A stretch of DNA of 64,000 nucleotides from Thalassococcus halodurans (GCA_950096585.1 CATNDK010000001.1:1-64000), one strand, 5' to 3'. Counted from the first letter of the stretch, positions 1 through 10,052 are shown. The notes: a model not told the origin generated them from the letters alone. Translations and numbers: made by a program.

Positions 1-9
1 GTGGGGGGC

Positions 10-630
10 TTACGTGAAGGGAATGAAAAGCCCGACGGCAATCATCAAACTGCCAGCCGTCAGGTTGGTCCGGCGCAGCGCTTTCGGCGACGTCATCAGC
101 CGCTTCACGCGGTCCACGAACAGCGCAAGGATCAGGTTACCAACCAAGGGCACCGCCGCGGATAGGGCCGCGATGGCAATCATATCCGGCCATTGCAGAC
201 TGGGCAGATCGAAGAAGCCCGGAAGCATGCCCATGTAGAACAAGATCGCCTTGGGATTACCGATGATCACAGCCAACCCCGCCAGAAACCCTGACCACAT
301 GCCGGGACGCGTCAGACGGCTATCGCTTGATATCTGTTTGTCGGCGTTTTTGATGATCAGATAGCCCATCAGCAGGAATGTCAGGCAGGCGACCCACTTC
401 ATGAACAGCAGAAAGCCGGAAAAGACCGAGATGATCCATGTCACGCCAAGGATCGCCAGAAACGGCCACAGCACGTCACCTACAACAACGCCAAACGCCA
501 ACGGCCACGCCGCATGAAAACCGCCGGACATAGACCGCGCCAGCAGGGCAACCCAGACAGGTCCGGGGGTCAGGAACAGGATGAACAATGCGCCCGCATA
601 AAGCGCAAGTTCTGTTGCGGTGATGGTCAT
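10..630 (-). CDS. LysE/RhtB family amino-acid exporter
   Basis: Predicted inner-membrane exporter of the LysE/RhtB family, which expels amino acids or related small molecules; the substrate cannot be told from sequence. The 206-aa product starts MTITATELALYAGALFILFLTPGPV, where the N-terminal hydrophobic helix ending in a TPGP motif is the family hallmark. About six hydrophobic segments follow, with IIGNPKAILFYMGMLPGFF as the conserved mid-protein element. The ORF track extends upstream to 741, but that extension is basic, non-hydrophobic and overlaps recF, so the ATG at 630 is chosen. It lies 10 nt downstream of recF in the same direction and may be read through from the dnaN-recF transcript. 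Confidence 0.85.
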   Translation of the reverse strand: MTITATELALYAGALFILFLTPGPVWVALLARSMSGGFHAAWPLAFGVVVGDVLWPFLAILGVTWIISVFSGFLLFMKWVACLTFLLMGYLIIKNADKQISSDSRLTRPGMWSGFLAGLAVIIGNPKAILFYMGMLPGFFDLPSLQWPDMIAIAALSAAVPLVGNLILALFVDRVKRLMTSPKALRRTNLTAGSLMIAVGLFIPFT

Positions 631-640
631 GTCGGATGGC

Positions 641-1762
641 CTACGATGAAAGCGCGATTTGCTTGGTGCAGCTTTGCCCGTCTTGTTCGGTGACTTCAAT
701 ATACTGCGCACGCTGGCCCAGTTCTTCGAACAAGTCGGCACCCGTGCCTGTCATCCACGCCTGCGCACCTAGCGCAGTTATTTCGTCGTAAAGCGCTGCA
801 CGTCGTCCAGCATCAAGATGGGCCGCGACCTCATCCAGCAACAGAATGGGCGCTGCACCGAAATCTTTGGCAATCGCGCGGGCGTTGGCAAGGATCAGGG
901 AAATCAACAACGCCTTCTGTTCGCCGGTCGAACAGTCAGAGGCTGGCACGCCCTTGGCCTGAAACACGCCGTACAGATCGGCACGATGCGGCCCGATCAG
1001 CGTTCGTCCCGCCATGACGTCGCGCGGGCGGCCATCGGCCAAGGCCTGCGCCAAGGCCTCTTCTGTTTCAGGCATGTCGCCATCGGCTTGGGTCAGTGTC
1101 AGATCGGCGCTTGGGAAGCTGGTTTCAGCGTTTTCTTGCGCCTCTGCGAGGGCCTTCAGCGCCGCGATGCGGTTGGAATGGATAACGGCACCCGTGCGCG
1201 CCATCTGCGCCTCGAGCGCGCGATACCAGACGGGATCACGCACCTGATCCTTCAACAGCCTGTTCCGGTCGCGCATCGCCTTTTCATAGTTCAGCGTCGC
1301 TTCGGCGTGTTCAGGAAAGAAACTGAGCGTCATGCGATCCAGAAACCGCCTGCGCCCCTCAGCCCCTTCGATCCACAAGCGGTCCATGCTGGGGACAAGC
1401 CACAAAACCCGCGCGATGCGGCCCAGCGCGACCTGCGAGGCGGGTTTATCATTCACCCGAACCGTGCGCGGATTGCCGTTTTCAGACTGAAACGCGATTT
1501 CGTGGACACCATCAGGCGCGGTCAGAATGCCCGACACCTTCCAGCCCAGTGCCTCGGGTCGTCGTGTCATCGTCTCTGCCGACGCGCGACGCATTCCGCG
1601 ACCGGGGGAAAACAGCGACACCGCCTCAAGCAAGTTGGTTTTGCCCGCGCCATTCGGTCCGAAGATCGCGATAGGGCGGCTATCTACGTCAATTTCCGCC
1701 CGCTTATGCGAACGGAAATGAGACAGATTTAACGATTGTAGGTGAAGGCCTGACAGGGTCAC
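641..1762 (-). CDS. recF: DNA replication and repair protein RecF
   Basis: RecF is an SMC-like ATPase that binds single-strand gaps and helps RecO and RecR load RecA. The 373-aa protein has the Walker A sequence GPNGAGKT at residues 35-42, an ABC signature-like STGEQKALLISLILANA near residue 280, and a Walker B ILLLDEVAAHLD near 308, all in the family order and at normal length. The start overlaps the dnaN stop by 4 nt, indicating translational coupling. Gene order dnaA-dnaN-recF is the classical bacterial arrangement. Identification is secure. Confidence 0.97.
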   Translation of the reverse strand: MTLSGLHLQSLNLSHFRSHKRAEIDVDSRPIAIFGPNGAGKTNLLEAVSLFSPGRGMRRASAETMTRRPEALGWKVSGILTAPDGVHEIAFQSENGNPRTVRVNDKPASQVALGRIARVLWLVPSMDRLWIEGAEGRRRFLDRMTLSFFPEHAEATLNYEKAMRDRNRLLKDQVRDPVWYRALEAQMARTGAVIHSNRIAALKALAEAQENAETSFPSADLTLTQADGDMPETEEALAQALADGRPRDVMAGRTLIGPHRADLYGVFQAKGVPASDCSTGEQKALLISLILANARAIAKDFGAAPILLLDEVAAHLDAGRRAALYDEITALGAQAWMTGTGADLFEELGQRAQYIEVTEQDGQSCTKQIALSS

Positions 1763-2877
1763 ACACGCATCGGCATGACGACGTAAACCGCCGATGTGTC
1801 ATTGCCTTCGCGCATCAGGGTCGGATCGCCGGACGAGTTGAACAGGAACACTGCGTTTTCGCGATCAACCTGACTTGCGATTTCCAAGAGGTATTTGGCG
1901 TTGAAACCGATTTCGAGACGTTCGTCACCGTAGGCCACGGCCAGCTCTTCTTCCGCAGCGCCGCTATCAGGGGCATTCACCGACAGAACCAGACGGTCTT
2001 CGTCCAACTGCAGCTTAACAGCGCGCGAACGTTCCGAGCTGACGGTCGCCACACGGTCAACCGCCTTGGCAAAGTCCGCTGCGTCCACTTCCAGACGACG
2101 TGTGTTGCTGGTCGGAATAACGCGTGTGTAGTCGGGGAACGTGCCGTCGATCACTTTGGACGTCAGGGTGATGTCCGGCGTTGCGAAACGCACTTTGGTT
2201 TCAGAGACCGAGACCGCGATGTCCATATCGTCGTCATCGAGCAGCTTGCGCAGTTCGCCCACAGTTTTGCGGGGAACGATAACGCCGGGCATATCTTCGG
2301 CACCGGCAGGCACAGTCGCGTCGATGCGGGCCAGACGGTGACCATCGGTTGCCACGCAACGCAGCATGCGGCCGTCTTCTGCCTCGGCGACATGCATATA
2401 GACGCCGTTCAGATAGTAACGTGTTTCTTCAGTCGAAATCGCAAACTTCGCCTTATCGAACAAGCGACGCAGGACGGATGCCTTAGCGCTGAAATTTGCC
2501 GAGTATTCCGACGACGCCATGACAGGGAAGTCTTCTTTGGGCAGCGTCGCGAGCGAGAAGTTGGAACGGCCCGCTTCGACAGTCAGGCGGCCAGACGCGC
2601 CGTCTTCTGTTAGTGTGACCAGCGCACCGTCGGGCAGCTTGCGCACGATTTCGTGCAGCATGACGGCAGACACGGTCGTTGCACCGGCCTTTTCGACCTG
2701 CGCGGGCGCCTTATCAACAACTTCGATATCCAGATCGGTGGCACGGAACATGACCGTGTCGCCTTCGGCTTCGATCAGCACGTTAGCGAGGATCGGAATG
2801 GTGTTTCTCCGCTCGACGACGGACTGCGCCTGACTCACGGCCTTAAGCAGTGTCGCGCGTTCCATGCTGAATTTCAT
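1759..2877 (-). CDS. dnaN: DNA polymerase III beta sliding clamp
   Basis: The beta subunit forms the ring-shaped clamp that tethers DNA polymerase III to the template. It is 372 aa, the usual length, beginning MKFSMERATLLKAVSQAQSVVERRNTIPIL and ending in the conserved VYVVMPMRV, the C-terminal MPMR(L/V) signature of the hydrophobic cleft that binds clamp partners. The gene lies 156 nt downstream of dnaA and overlaps recF by 4 nt. The dnaA-dnaN gap may hold a separate promoter, but I could not assign one. Confidence 0.98.
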   Translation of the reverse strand: MKFSMERATLLKAVSQAQSVVERRNTIPILANVLIEAEGDTVMFRATDLDIEVVDKAPAQVEKAGATTVSAVMLHEIVRKLPDGALVTLTEDGASGRLTVEAGRSNFSLATLPKEDFPVMASSEYSANFSAKASVLRRLFDKAKFAISTEETRYYLNGVYMHVAEAEDGRMLRCVATDGHRLARIDATVPAGAEDMPGVIVPRKTVGELRKLLDDDDMDIAVSVSETKVRFATPDITLTSKVIDGTFPDYTRVIPTSNTRRLEVDAADFAKAVDRVATVSSERSRAVKLQLDEDRLVLSVNAPDSGAAEEELAVAYGDERLEIGFNAKYLLEIASQVDRENAVFLFNSSGDPTLMREGNDTSAVYVVMPMRV

Positions 2878-3033
2878 CGCTTATCCCTCCGAAGGGCTGG
2901 ATGGCGCAGGATTCAACAGTCGGATGGCGCGCCCCAGCTAAGTTGTTTCTGTTTTGTCCAATGGAATGACGGAGGCGTCAAGGCCAGCGGGCCGCTAAGA
3001 AGCAGCCCGAGACAAGATTGTGGTGGTTGGGAA

Positions 3034-4407
3034 TCACTCTTCGAGCGTTCTGCGCAGAATTTCGAGGTCTTCTGCGATTTGTCCGTCCTGTATTTTCAGC
3101 TCTTCGATGCGGCGCACACCGTGCATAACGGTCGTGTGGTCGCGTCCACCGAATTTGCGGCCGATTTCCGGAAGCGAACGGCTGGTCAGCTGTTTGCACA
3201 AATACATGGCAACCTGACGAGGACGCGCAAAGGTACGAACGCGTTTGGGACCAACCATTTCGCTCAGGCGGATGTTGTAGTGTTCCGCAACGCGACGCTG
3301 AATTTCCTCGATCGAGACTTTGCGCTCGGACGCGCGAAGAACGTCTGCCAGACATTCCTGCGTCAGGTCGATGTTGATTTCGCGACCGACAAGCGACGCG
3401 AAAGCGAACAAGCGGGTCAGGGCGCCTTCCAGAACGCGCACGTTGGTCGAAATGCGGTGCGCAAGGAATTCCAGAACACGAGGATCTATTTCAAGGTTCG
3501 GATAGATCGCGCGCTGGGCTTCGACCTTGGACTGCAGAATGCCAAGACGCAGTTCGTAATCGGTCGGGTGAAGATCGACGACAAGACCGGACTGCAGGCG
3601 CGAGCGGATGCGGTTTTCCAGATCCTTGATTTCATCCGGCGCGCGGTCGGCCGAAATGATGATCTGTTTGTTCTGATCCACAAGTGCGTTGAACGTGTGG
3701 AAGAATTCTTCTTGTGTGCTGTCCTTACCGGCGATGAACTGAACGTCATCGACCATAAGAACGTCGACCGAACGGAAGATGGATTTGAAATCCATCATAC
3801 GGCGGTCGCGCAGCGCCTGAACAAAGCGGTACATGAACTGTTCCGCGGACAGATAAAGGACGTTCAAGTTGGGCTGGCGTGTGCGCAGTTCCCACGCAAT
3901 TGCGTGCATCAGGTGCGTTTTACCGAGACCAACGCCACCATACAGGAACAGCGGGTTGAACGTGACAGGGCCGCCTTCGGCCACACGGCGGGCAGCGGCG
4001 TGCGCCAGTTCGTTCGGTTTTCCGACAACAAACGTGTCAAAGGTAAAGCGTTTATCAAGCGGCGCGCCGGGTAGCAGATCGGATGCAGAAGATTGCTTTT
4101 GGACGGGTTCAGGAACCTCGGCCGCCATTTGGGGCGCACGAGGTGCTTTGACAGCTTCGCGCGCATCGACATCGGTTTTGAAGTGAATGCGACGCACGGA
4201 CGGATTTACCGAAGCGATCTGCGACAGCAGCATATCGCCGTAGTTCTGGGACACATAAGTGCCGAAGAAATTCGTAGGTGCTTGGAAAATCGCTACGCCG
4301 GCTTCTGCGCCTTCGTAGTTCAGGGGTTCGATCCAAACCTTGTAGTTGTTTTGCCCGATCGTCTTGCAAATATCATTTTGGAGAGCACCCCATTGATCCC
4401 GTGTCAT
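3034..4407 (-). CDS. dnaA: Chromosomal replication initiator DnaA
   Basis: DnaA binds 9-bp boxes at oriC, oligomerises with ATP and opens the duplex. The 457-aa protein shows all four domains: an N-terminal DnaB/DiaA interaction domain (residues 1-80), a short linker (about 81-120), an AAA+ domain with Walker A GGVGLGKTH at 157-165 and Walker B VLMVDDVQFIAG near 219, and a C-terminal DNA-binding domain with the signature GGRDHTTVMHGVRRIEEL. It is preceded by a 420-nt gene-free region and the rpsT terminator, so it has its own promoter. The best origin candidate in this window is some 36 kb away at 40.2-40.7 kb. Confidence 0.98.
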   Translation of the reverse strand: MTRDQWGALQNDICKTIGQNNYKVWIEPLNYEGAEAGVAIFQAPTNFFGTYVSQNYGDMLLSQIASVNPSVRRIHFKTDVDAREAVKAPRAPQMAAEVPEPVQKQSSASDLLPGAPLDKRFTFDTFVVGKPNELAHAAARRVAEGGPVTFNPLFLYGGVGLGKTHLMHAIAWELRTRQPNLNVLYLSAEQFMYRFVQALRDRRMMDFKSIFRSVDVLMVDDVQFIAGKDSTQEEFFHTFNALVDQNKQIIISADRAPDEIKDLENRIRSRLQSGLVVDLHPTDYELRLGILQSKVEAQRAIYPNLEIDPRVLEFLAHRISTNVRVLEGALTRLFAFASLVGREINIDLTQECLADVLRASERKVSIEEIQRRVAEHYNIRLSEMVGPKRVRTFARPRQVAMYLCKQLTSRSLPEIGRKFGGRDHTTVMHGVRRIEELKIQDGQIAEDLEILRRTLEE

Positions 4408-4826
4408 AAATTTCCCGCTTCGCTTTCCCGTCGTCAGTTAACCGGCCACGCGCAGAACGCGACCAGCGCGGTCACCCTTCATTTGGGAACAAAAAGCCTC
4501 GCGCGTCCCGGATGGGACACGTGACATATGATGCCGCACAACAATAAGGCGTCCGGTTCCCGATTCCGGACAAATTTTACTGTCTGCGCCATGCGCTTCT
4601 TTTGGACCGGCGGAGGCAAGCTCCTGATTTCATGCACTAATTTGCACATGAACAGCGTTAACAAAGATCAAAAACGGATCCCTGCGCTCCCTGTCCCCCC
4701 AGCGAAAAGTGACTCGCTGACGGCAAGTTAGCAACCTGCTGCGAGGCGCTTCAACAGAAACTACTTGTTGACTCGCAGTTTCTGGAAAAAGAATCTCTTG
4801 GTCAAAAAATTCGTGGCAAAAAAACA
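4408..4826. promoter_or_regulatory. dnaA upstream region (gene-free)
   Basis: This 419-nt stretch between dnaA and the rpsT terminator holds no convincing gene; the 61- to 143-aa ORFs on the track here have no recognisable composition or ribosome binding site. It must carry the dnaA promoter, but no single -35/-10 pair stands out. I found no cluster of DnaA boxes and no full TTAA-N7-TTAA CtrA site, only isolated GTTAAC sequences near 4438 and 4657. It is therefore a poor origin candidate compared with 40211-40739. Confidence 0.5.
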
Positions 4827-4856
4827 AAAAAGCGCCGCTCGAAAGCGACGCTTTTT
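4827..4856 (-). terminator. rpsT intrinsic terminator
   Basis: Hairpin AAAAAGCG-C-CGCT / CGAA loop / AGCG-A-CGCTTTTT: a 12-pair stem with a single mismatch and a stable CGAA tetraloop. On the minus strand it begins 20 nt after the rpsT stop and is followed by a T-rich run, the layout of a Rho-independent terminator. It separates rpsT from dnaA transcription. Confidence 0.88.
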
Positions 4857-4876
4857 AATCTTTCGTTAAGCTTGGT

Positions 4877-5140
4877 TTACGCCAGAGCTTTAACGCGAGC
4901 GGCCAGACGCGACAGTTTGCGGGACGCTGTGTTTTTGTGGAAAACGCCTTTGGTGACGCCGCGCATCAGTTCGGGCTGAGCTGCCTTCAGAGCGGATGCT
5001 GCTGCGTCTTTGTCGCCGGATGCGATTGCTTCTTCAACCTTACGGATGAAAGTACGGATGCGCGAACGGCGCGCCGTGTTGATGTCATTACGCTTTTCGT
5101 TCTGACGTGCGCGTTTCTTGGACTGTACCGAGTTTGCCAT
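4877..5140 (-). CDS. rpsT: 30S ribosomal protein S20
   Basis: S20 binds 16S rRNA early in small-subunit assembly. The 87-aa, very basic protein starts [18 protein letters not shown] and ends [12 protein letters not shown], both diagnostic of the bS20 family, and has normal length. An AGGA sequence lies 8-9 nt before the ATG. It sits upstream of dnaA in the same direction, an order common in Rhodobacterales, but is insulated by the terminator at 4827-4856. Confidence 0.97.
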   Translation of the reverse strand: MANSVQSKKRARQNEKRNDINTARRSRIRTFIRKVEEAIASGDKDAAASALKAAQPELMRGVTKGVFHKNTASRKLSRLAARVKALA

Positions 5141-5311
5141 GTGATCGTTTCCTAGGTTCGTATTCTATTCTGTCTAAGCGCAACTGACGCCGACGCCGGA
5201 TATGAACCACCGGATCGATTCTTGCCTAAGCGGGCATCACGCGCATGTATTGGGCGGCGTATAGGCGAAAACGCCTATGCTGCCAACCCGATTCTTTTCT
5301 TAGCTTTGGCC

Positions 5312-6100
5312 TTATTTGTCGCGGAACTGCGCAGTGCGCTTTTCCAGGAATGCGGCCATTCCTTCTTTCTGGTCTTCGGTCGCGAAAAGCGAATGGAACA
5401 TGCGCCGTTCGATCAACAGACCTTCAGCCAGTGTGGTTTCATAAGCGCGGTTCACCGCCTCTTTTACCACCATCGAAGCCATCATGGATTTCTCGGCAAT
5501 TTTCGCCGCAGCACCTTGGGCCTCTTCCATGAGCGATTTGGCCGGAACAACGCGGCTGACAAGACCCGAGCGCTCTGCTTCTTCTGCGTCCATGAAGCGA
5601 CCTGTCAGGTGCATATCCATGGATTTGGATTTACCAACAAAACGGGTCAGGCGCTGTGTGCCACCGATACCGGCAACGACACCAAGGTTGATTTCCGGCT
5701 GACCGAATTTCGCGTTGTCCGCCGCAATGATGAAGTCGCACATCATCGCCAGTTCGCAACCACCGCCCAGCGCGTAACCCGCGACAGCAGCAATGATCGG
5801 CTTGCGCACCTTGGTTACCGCTTCAGATTCGGCACCAAAGAAATCGGACATGAACATTTCAACGAAAGTCTTTTCGGACATTTCCTTGATGTCCGCGCCT
5901 GCAGCAAAAGCTTTGGCCGAACCGGTCAGAATAATGCAGCGGACTTTTTCGTTCTGATCGGCATCTTTCAACGCCTCTGCCAATTCACCAAGAAGTTGCG
6001 AATTCAATGCGTTCAACGCTTCGGGGCGATTCAGCTTGATCGTAGCAACGTGGTCTTCGACTTCGACGATGATCGTTTCAAAGGCCATGTAAGAACTCAT
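5312..6100 (-). CDS. Enoyl-CoA hydratase (crotonase family)
   Basis: Predicted enoyl-CoA hydratase adding water across 2-trans-enoyl-CoA in fatty-acid beta-oxidation. The 262-aa protein has the normal length of a monofunctional crotonase. Both catalytic glutamates are present: one in [15 protein letters not shown] and one in [19 protein letters not shown], together with the oxyanion-hole sequence [11 protein letters not shown]. This supports a true hydratase rather than an isomerase. A second in-frame ATG at 6088 ([10 protein letters not shown]) fits the family start better; no strong ribosome binding site decides between them. It follows mutM in the same direction. Substrate chain length is unknown. 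Confidence 0.9.
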   Translation of the reverse strand: MSSYMAFETIIVEVEDHVATIKLNRPEALNALNSQLLGELAEALKDADQNEKVRCIILTGSAKAFAAGADIKEMSEKTFVEMFMSDFFGAESEAVTKVRKPIIAAVAGYALGGGCELAMMCDFIIAADNAKFGQPEINLGVVAGIGGTQRLTRFVGKSKSMDMHLTGRFMDAEEAERSGLVSRVVPAKSLMEEAQGAAAKIAEKSMMASMVVKEAVNRAYETTLAEGLLIERRMFHSLFATEDQKEGMAAFLEKRTAQFRDK

Positions 6101-6153
6101 TTTTTGTTTCGGTCAGGTTCCGAGTCATTATCACGCCGGTCACTTGGATCAAG

Positions 6154-7005
6154 TTATCTTTGACATTGCGGACAGTAGAAACTGGACCGACCAGATTGAA
6201 CGATCCGCGCGATCGTTCCGTCGCATCCAGCGCGGCGGCACGGGTCGCCTTCGCGGCCATAAACGTCAAAACTGTGCTGAAAATATCCAAGCTCTCCATC
6301 GGCTTGGCGGAAATCTTTCAAACTGGATCCGCCCGCAGCAATCGCATCCGTCAGCACATCGCGAATGACCGGCACCAGTCCGGTGATCCGCGCCTTGGAC
6401 AGATTCGCCGCCTTTCGCGCTGGGTGAATTCTGCAACGGTAAAGCGCTTCGCATACATAGATGTTGCCTAATCCCGCGACGTTTTTCTGATCCAGAAGCG
6501 CAGACTTGATCGGCGTTTTCCGATCCTTCAAGCGCTCGTACAAATACGATTCGTCAAATGTGTTCCCTAGCGGTTCGGGGCCCAGAACGGTCAGAAGCGG
6601 ATGTTCCGCCTGCCCTGCGGTTTCCATCAGATCCATCGCACCAAACCGGCGCGGATCGTTGAATGTGATCCGCGCGCCATTTTCCATGTCAAAAACCACG
6701 TGATCGTGCTTTTGCGCTGGCTGATGATCGTGGACGAATTGCCCCAAGGGATCGCCCGTCACTAACATCCGCCCAGACATGCCCAAATGAATCAGCAGGG
6801 TTTCCCCCGTGCTGAGGTCAGCAAGAATATATTTGGACCTGCGCCGAAGCTGCAGAACCGTGGCTCCGGTCAAGCGCTCTGCCATCCTTTCCGGAAAGGG
6901 CCAGCGCAAATCCGGTCGGTTCACAGAAGCTTTGGCGATCACGGCGCCTTCCATTGCGGGCGCCAATCCACGTCGGACAGTCTCAACTTCGGGTAACTCA
7001 GGCAT
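6154..7005 (-). CDS. mutM: Formamidopyrimidine-DNA glycosylase (Fpg)
   Basis: Fpg removes 8-oxoguanine and formamidopyrimidines and nicks the abasic site. The 283-aa protein begins [14 protein letters not shown], giving the catalytic N-terminal proline and Glu-3 after Met removal. It has the conserved lysine in LRRRSKYIL near residue 57 and ends in the zinc finger C-X4-C-X16-C-X2-C (CRRAGC...CPQC). Length and domain order are standard. It is divergent from ubiE across an 88-nt promoter region. Confidence 0.97.
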   Translation of the reverse strand: MPELPEVETVRRGLAPAMEGAVIAKASVNRPDLRWPFPERMAERLTGATVLQLRRRSKYILADLSTGETLLIHLGMSGRMLVTGDPLGQFVHDHQPAQKHDHVVFDMENGARITFNDPRRFGAMDLMETAGQAEHPLLTVLGPEPLGNTFDESYLYERLKDRKTPIKSALLDQKNVAGLGNIYVCEALYRCRIHPARKAANLSKARITGLVPVIRDVLTDAIAAGGSSLKDFRQADGELGYFQHSFDVYGREGDPCRRAGCDGTIARIVQSGRSSFYCPQCQR

Positions 7006-7093
7006 GATGTCGCGGTCCTTGGGTAGCGGGGCGCATTGTATCGGCGCTCTGGCGCTCTATAAGAAGGGGCAAGCCAAGGAAACGACAAGTGCC

Positions 7094-7846
7094 ATGACCG
7101 AAAACTCTGGAAAAACGACGCATTTCGGATTCAGCGAAATTCAGGAATCTGAAAAGGCAGGCAAGGTTCAGGGTGTCTTCAACTCTGTCGCCAACAAGTA
7201 CGACGTGATGAACGACGCCATGAGCATGGGCATCCACCGTATCTGGAAAGATGCGATGATGGATTGGCTTGCGCCACGCCCTGGCCAGAAGCTGCTGGAT
7301 GTTGCCGGCGGGACCGGTGACATTTCCTTCCGCTTTTTGAAGCGTGCGGGCCGCGGCCATGCCACCGTTCTGGACCTGACAGAGCCGATGCTGACCGAAG
7401 GCCGCAAACGTGCCGAGGCCGCATCGATGGCCGACAGTCTGGATTGGGTTGTGGGCGATGCGATGGCCCTGCCCTTTGAAGACAACACCTTTGACGTTTA
7501 CACGATTTCCTTTGGCATCCGGAACGTGACCGTGCCGCAGCAGGCGTTGAACGAAGCCTATCGTGTACTGCGTCCGGGTGGCCGACTGATGGTGCTGGAA
7601 TTCAACCAGATCCCCAATGAGATGATGCAGAAGGTGTACGACCTGTATTCCTTCAACATCATTCCCCGCATGGGCCAATTGATCGCTGGGGACAAAGACA
7701 GTTATCAGTACTTGGTGGAATCGATCCGTCGGTTCCCCGATCAGGAAACCTTCCTTGGGATGGTGAAAAAGGCCGGTTTTGAAAACGCGAAGTATCGCAA
7801 CCTGAGCATGGGCATTGCCTGCCTGCATTCGGGGTGGAAAATCTAA
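7094..7846 (+). CDS. ubiE: Ubiquinone/menaquinone C-methyltransferase UbiE
   Basis: UbiE is the SAM-dependent C-methyltransferase of ubiquinone synthesis. The 250-aa protein starts [17 protein letters not shown] and carries the SAM-binding motif [13 protein letters not shown] plus the UbiE/COQ5 signatures [15 protein letters not shown] and [11 protein letters not shown]. The ORF track extends it upstream to 6809, but that extension is antisense to mutM and lacks family similarity; the ATG at 7094 gives the normal protein. The stop codon is one base from the ubiB start, so the two form an operon. Confidence 0.96.
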   Translation: MTENSGKTTHFGFSEIQESEKAGKVQGVFNSVANKYDVMNDAMSMGIHRIWKDAMMDWLAPRPGQKLLDVAGGTGDISFRFLKRAGRGHATVLDLTEPMLTEGRKRAEAASMADSLDWVVGDAMALPFEDNTFDVYTISFGIRNVTVPQQALNEAYRVLRPGGRLMVLEFNQIPNEMMQKVYDLYSFNIIPRMGQLIAGDKDSYQYLVESIRRFPDQETFLGMVKKAGFENAKYRNLSMGIACLHSGWKI

Positions 7847-7847
7847 C

Positions 7848-9380
7848 ATGCGCGGACCCCACAACATCTGGCGTTTGATCCGCACCGGTGCAACGTTTGA
7901 ACGTACCGGCGCGATGCGCGTTGTTCTTGACGCGTTCGAGGCCCCCAAGCCTTTGCGTATCGCGGCACGTGTGCTGGGGTGGCCATTCAAATGGCTCGGA
8001 TACGAAGGCGATCCCGAGATGCCTCCGCTGACACGCGCGCTAACTGCTCTGGGCCCCGCCTACATCAAGTTCGGCCAGGTTCTGTCGACCCGCCCTGACG
8101 TTGTGGGCGAAGATCTGGCCGTTCAGTTGCGCATCCTGCAGGATAAACTGCCGCCGTTTTCGACCGAGATGGCCAAGAAGGCGATCGAAGAAGAACTGGA
8201 CGTTCCGGCCGACAGCTTGTTTTCGACGTTCAGCGAACCCGTCGCAGCAGCATCCATCGCACAGGTTCACAAGGCCACTTTGGCGGACAACGGCGAAACC
8301 GTAGCTGTCAAGGTGCTGCGCCCCGGCATTGAGAAAGCGTTCCGCAAAGATCTGGACGCCTTCTTTTTTGCCGCTCGGTTTATTGAATTCCTGTCACCCG
8401 CGTCGCGCCGATTGCGCCCGATGGATGTGATCACCCACTTTGAGGGCGTGGTCATGGGTGAGCTGGACCTGCGGCTTGAGGCGGCTTCGGCATCCGAATA
8501 CGCCGCCAACACTGAACAGGATGCCGGTTTTCAGGTGCCGCCGGTCAAGTGGTTCCTGTCGGGTCGTCGCGTAATGACATTGGGTTGGGCCGAAGGGCTG
8601 CCGATGGGCGACAATACCGCGATTGATGCGGCTGGCATTGATCGCTCCGAACTCAGCGAGCGGGTGCTACAACTGTTCCTGAACCATGCGCTGCGTGATG
8701 GGTTTTTCCATGCCGATATGCATCAGGGGAACCTGAAAATCTCTGAAAATGGCGACATCATCGCGCTTGATTTCGGGATCATGGGGCACATCGACGAATA
8801 CACACGTCGGGTCTACGCTGAGATTTTGTTCGGCTTTATCCGCCGTGATTACAAACGTGTCGCCGAGGTGCATTTCGAGGCCGGTTATGTGCCTGCGGAT
8901 CGTGACGTTGATGAGTTCGCCCGGGCACTGCGCGCTGTGGGTGAACCGATCTTCGGCATGGATGCCACCCGCATTTCCATGGCCCGCCTACTTGCCTACC
9001 TGTTCGAGGTAACAGAACGGTTCGGCATGGAAACACGTACTGAGCTGATTCTTCTGCAGCGCACGATGGTTGTGGTCGAAGGCGTCGCGCGGTCGCTTGA
9101 TCCGCATATGAATATCTGGAAGGCTGCTCAGCCGATTGTCGAAGATTACATCAAGCAATCGATTGGCCCCCGCGCCGTTCTGAAGGACCTTGCGCAAACG
9201 GCCCGCGTGCTTGCGCGATTTGGCCCACGCCTACCGGAAATGGTCGAGGATTTGATGACCCAAAATAGCCGCTCGCACGATCACCATCACCCCAAAAGCA
9301 GCAGTGGTCGTTTTGTTTGGGGTATCTTGGGTTTGGTTATCGGCGGCGCACTGGGCGGGCTGTTGATTGGCGGTTTTTGA
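7848..9380 (+). CDS. ubiB: Ubiquinone biosynthesis protein UbiB
   Basis: UbiB is an atypical protein-kinase-like (ABC1/ADCK) ATPase needed for ubiquinone synthesis. The 510-aa product has the family KxGQ motif in YIKFGQVLSTRPDVV, the Ala-rich loop AAASIAQVHKATL that replaces a kinase glycine loop, and the catalytic-like FFHADMHQGN and ALDFGIMGH. Its C-terminus is a Gly-rich hydrophobic tail (GILGLVIGGALGGLLIGGF) that should anchor it in the inner membrane. The start at 7848 is immediately after the ubiE stop. Convergent with flgD, which ends at the next base. Confidence 0.95.
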   Translation: MRGPHNIWRLIRTGATFERTGAMRVVLDAFEAPKPLRIAARVLGWPFKWLGYEGDPEMPPLTRALTALGPAYIKFGQVLSTRPDVVGEDLAVQLRILQDKLPPFSTEMAKKAIEEELDVPADSLFSTFSEPVAAASIAQVHKATLADNGETVAVKVLRPGIEKAFRKDLDAFFFAARFIEFLSPASRRLRPMDVITHFEGVVMGELDLRLEAASASEYAANTEQDAGFQVPPVKWFLSGRRVMTLGWAEGLPMGDNTAIDAAGIDRSELSERVLQLFLNHALRDGFFHADMHQGNLKISENGDIIALDFGIMGHIDEYTRRVYAEILFGFIRRDYKRVAEVHFEAGYVPADRDVDEFARALRAVGEPIFGMDATRISMARLLAYLFEVTERFGMETRTELILLQRTMVVVEGVARSLDPHMNIWKAAQPIVEDYIKQSIGPRAVLKDLAQTARVLARFGPRLPEMVEDLMTQNSRSHDHHHPKSSSGRFVWGILGLVIGGALGGLLIGGF

Positions 9381-10049
9381 TTAATCCGTCACCCGAATAC
9401 CATCGACACCTGACGCATTGACCTCGGCCCCGCCCAACAGGGTCAGAACGATCTCGCCATCCGAGCCGCTGCGCGCCTCGGTCACGCGTTGGTATGTGGT
9501 TGCTTGACCCGAATTGATCAGCTCTCCACTTGCGTACGCGTCGATGCGGAACGTGTAAAAGCCGCTGGATTGTGTTTCGCTGTTGTTGCCGAGGCCGTCC
9601 CATTCATAAAAACTGTCGCCTAGCGAAAGCTGTCGATGCGCGACTTCGTTGCCGTGTGCATCAGAGATGACAAGCGTTGCACTGTCCGCGTTCGGCTGCG
9701 ACGGGACCTGAAGCGCGATTGGGCGGCCATCAAAGTAAGCGCCACCACTTTGCAACACTTCAGAATCGACCCAATCCACCAATTGCCCCAAACCAGATGA
9801 TTGGAACTGCGCGTTCAATGCGGTCAAAAGGTCATTCGTCATCACCTGCTGCTCGACCGACGAGAATGACGCAAGTTGAGACGCATATTCGGTCGAATCC
9901 AGCGGATTCAAAGGATCCTGATTTTGCGCCTGTGTGGTCAGCATTTTCAGGAACGTCTCAAAATCCGAGTTCAAAACACCGGATTGAGAAGAGGTGGACT
10001 GACTGACCGTTTGATTGGACGTCGCTGTTGTGGAAACGTTTGTGATCAT
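9381..10049 (-). CDS. flgD: Flagellar hook-capping protein FlgD
   Basis: FlgD forms the cap under which hook subunits polymerise. The 222-aa protein has the conserved N-terminal export and capping segment (FETFLKMLTTQAQNQDPLNPLDSTEYASQLASFSSVEQQ, residues 31-69) followed by the FlgD Ig/Tudor-like part (WDGLGNNSETQSSGFYTFRIDA). It starts 3 nt after the fliK stop with no clear ribosome binding site, so translation is probably coupled to fliK. Hook-length control and hook cap being co-transcribed is the usual arrangement. Confidence 0.94.
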   Translation of the reverse strand: MITNVSTTATSNQTVSQSTSSQSGVLNSDFETFLKMLTTQAQNQDPLNPLDSTEYASQLASFSSVEQQVMTNDLLTALNAQFQSSGLGQLVDWVDSEVLQSGGAYFDGRPIALQVPSQPNADSATLVISDAHGNEVAHRQLSLGDSFYEWDGLGNNSETQSSGFYTFRIDAYASGELINSGQATTYQRVTEARSGSDGEIVLTLLGGAEVNASGVDGIRVTD

Positions 10050-10052
10050 TTT

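Noticed and set aside
2653-4074. 473-aa ORF on the plus strand
   Set aside because: Antisense to dnaN and dnaA, with no protein-like composition or ribosome binding site; a shadow of a GC-biased real gene.
4479-4664. 61-aa ORF and others upstream of dnaA
   Set aside because: Short, no ribosome binding site, located in the dnaA promoter region; composition is random.
4936-4944. DnaA box TGTGGAAAA inside rpsT
   Set aside because: Single isolated match in coding sequence; not enough to suggest an origin or dnaA autoregulation.
5222-6163. 313-aa plus-strand ORF
   Set aside because: Fully antisense to the enoyl-CoA hydratase, whose catalytic motifs are intact; rich in Phe, His and Arg as typical for shadow frames.
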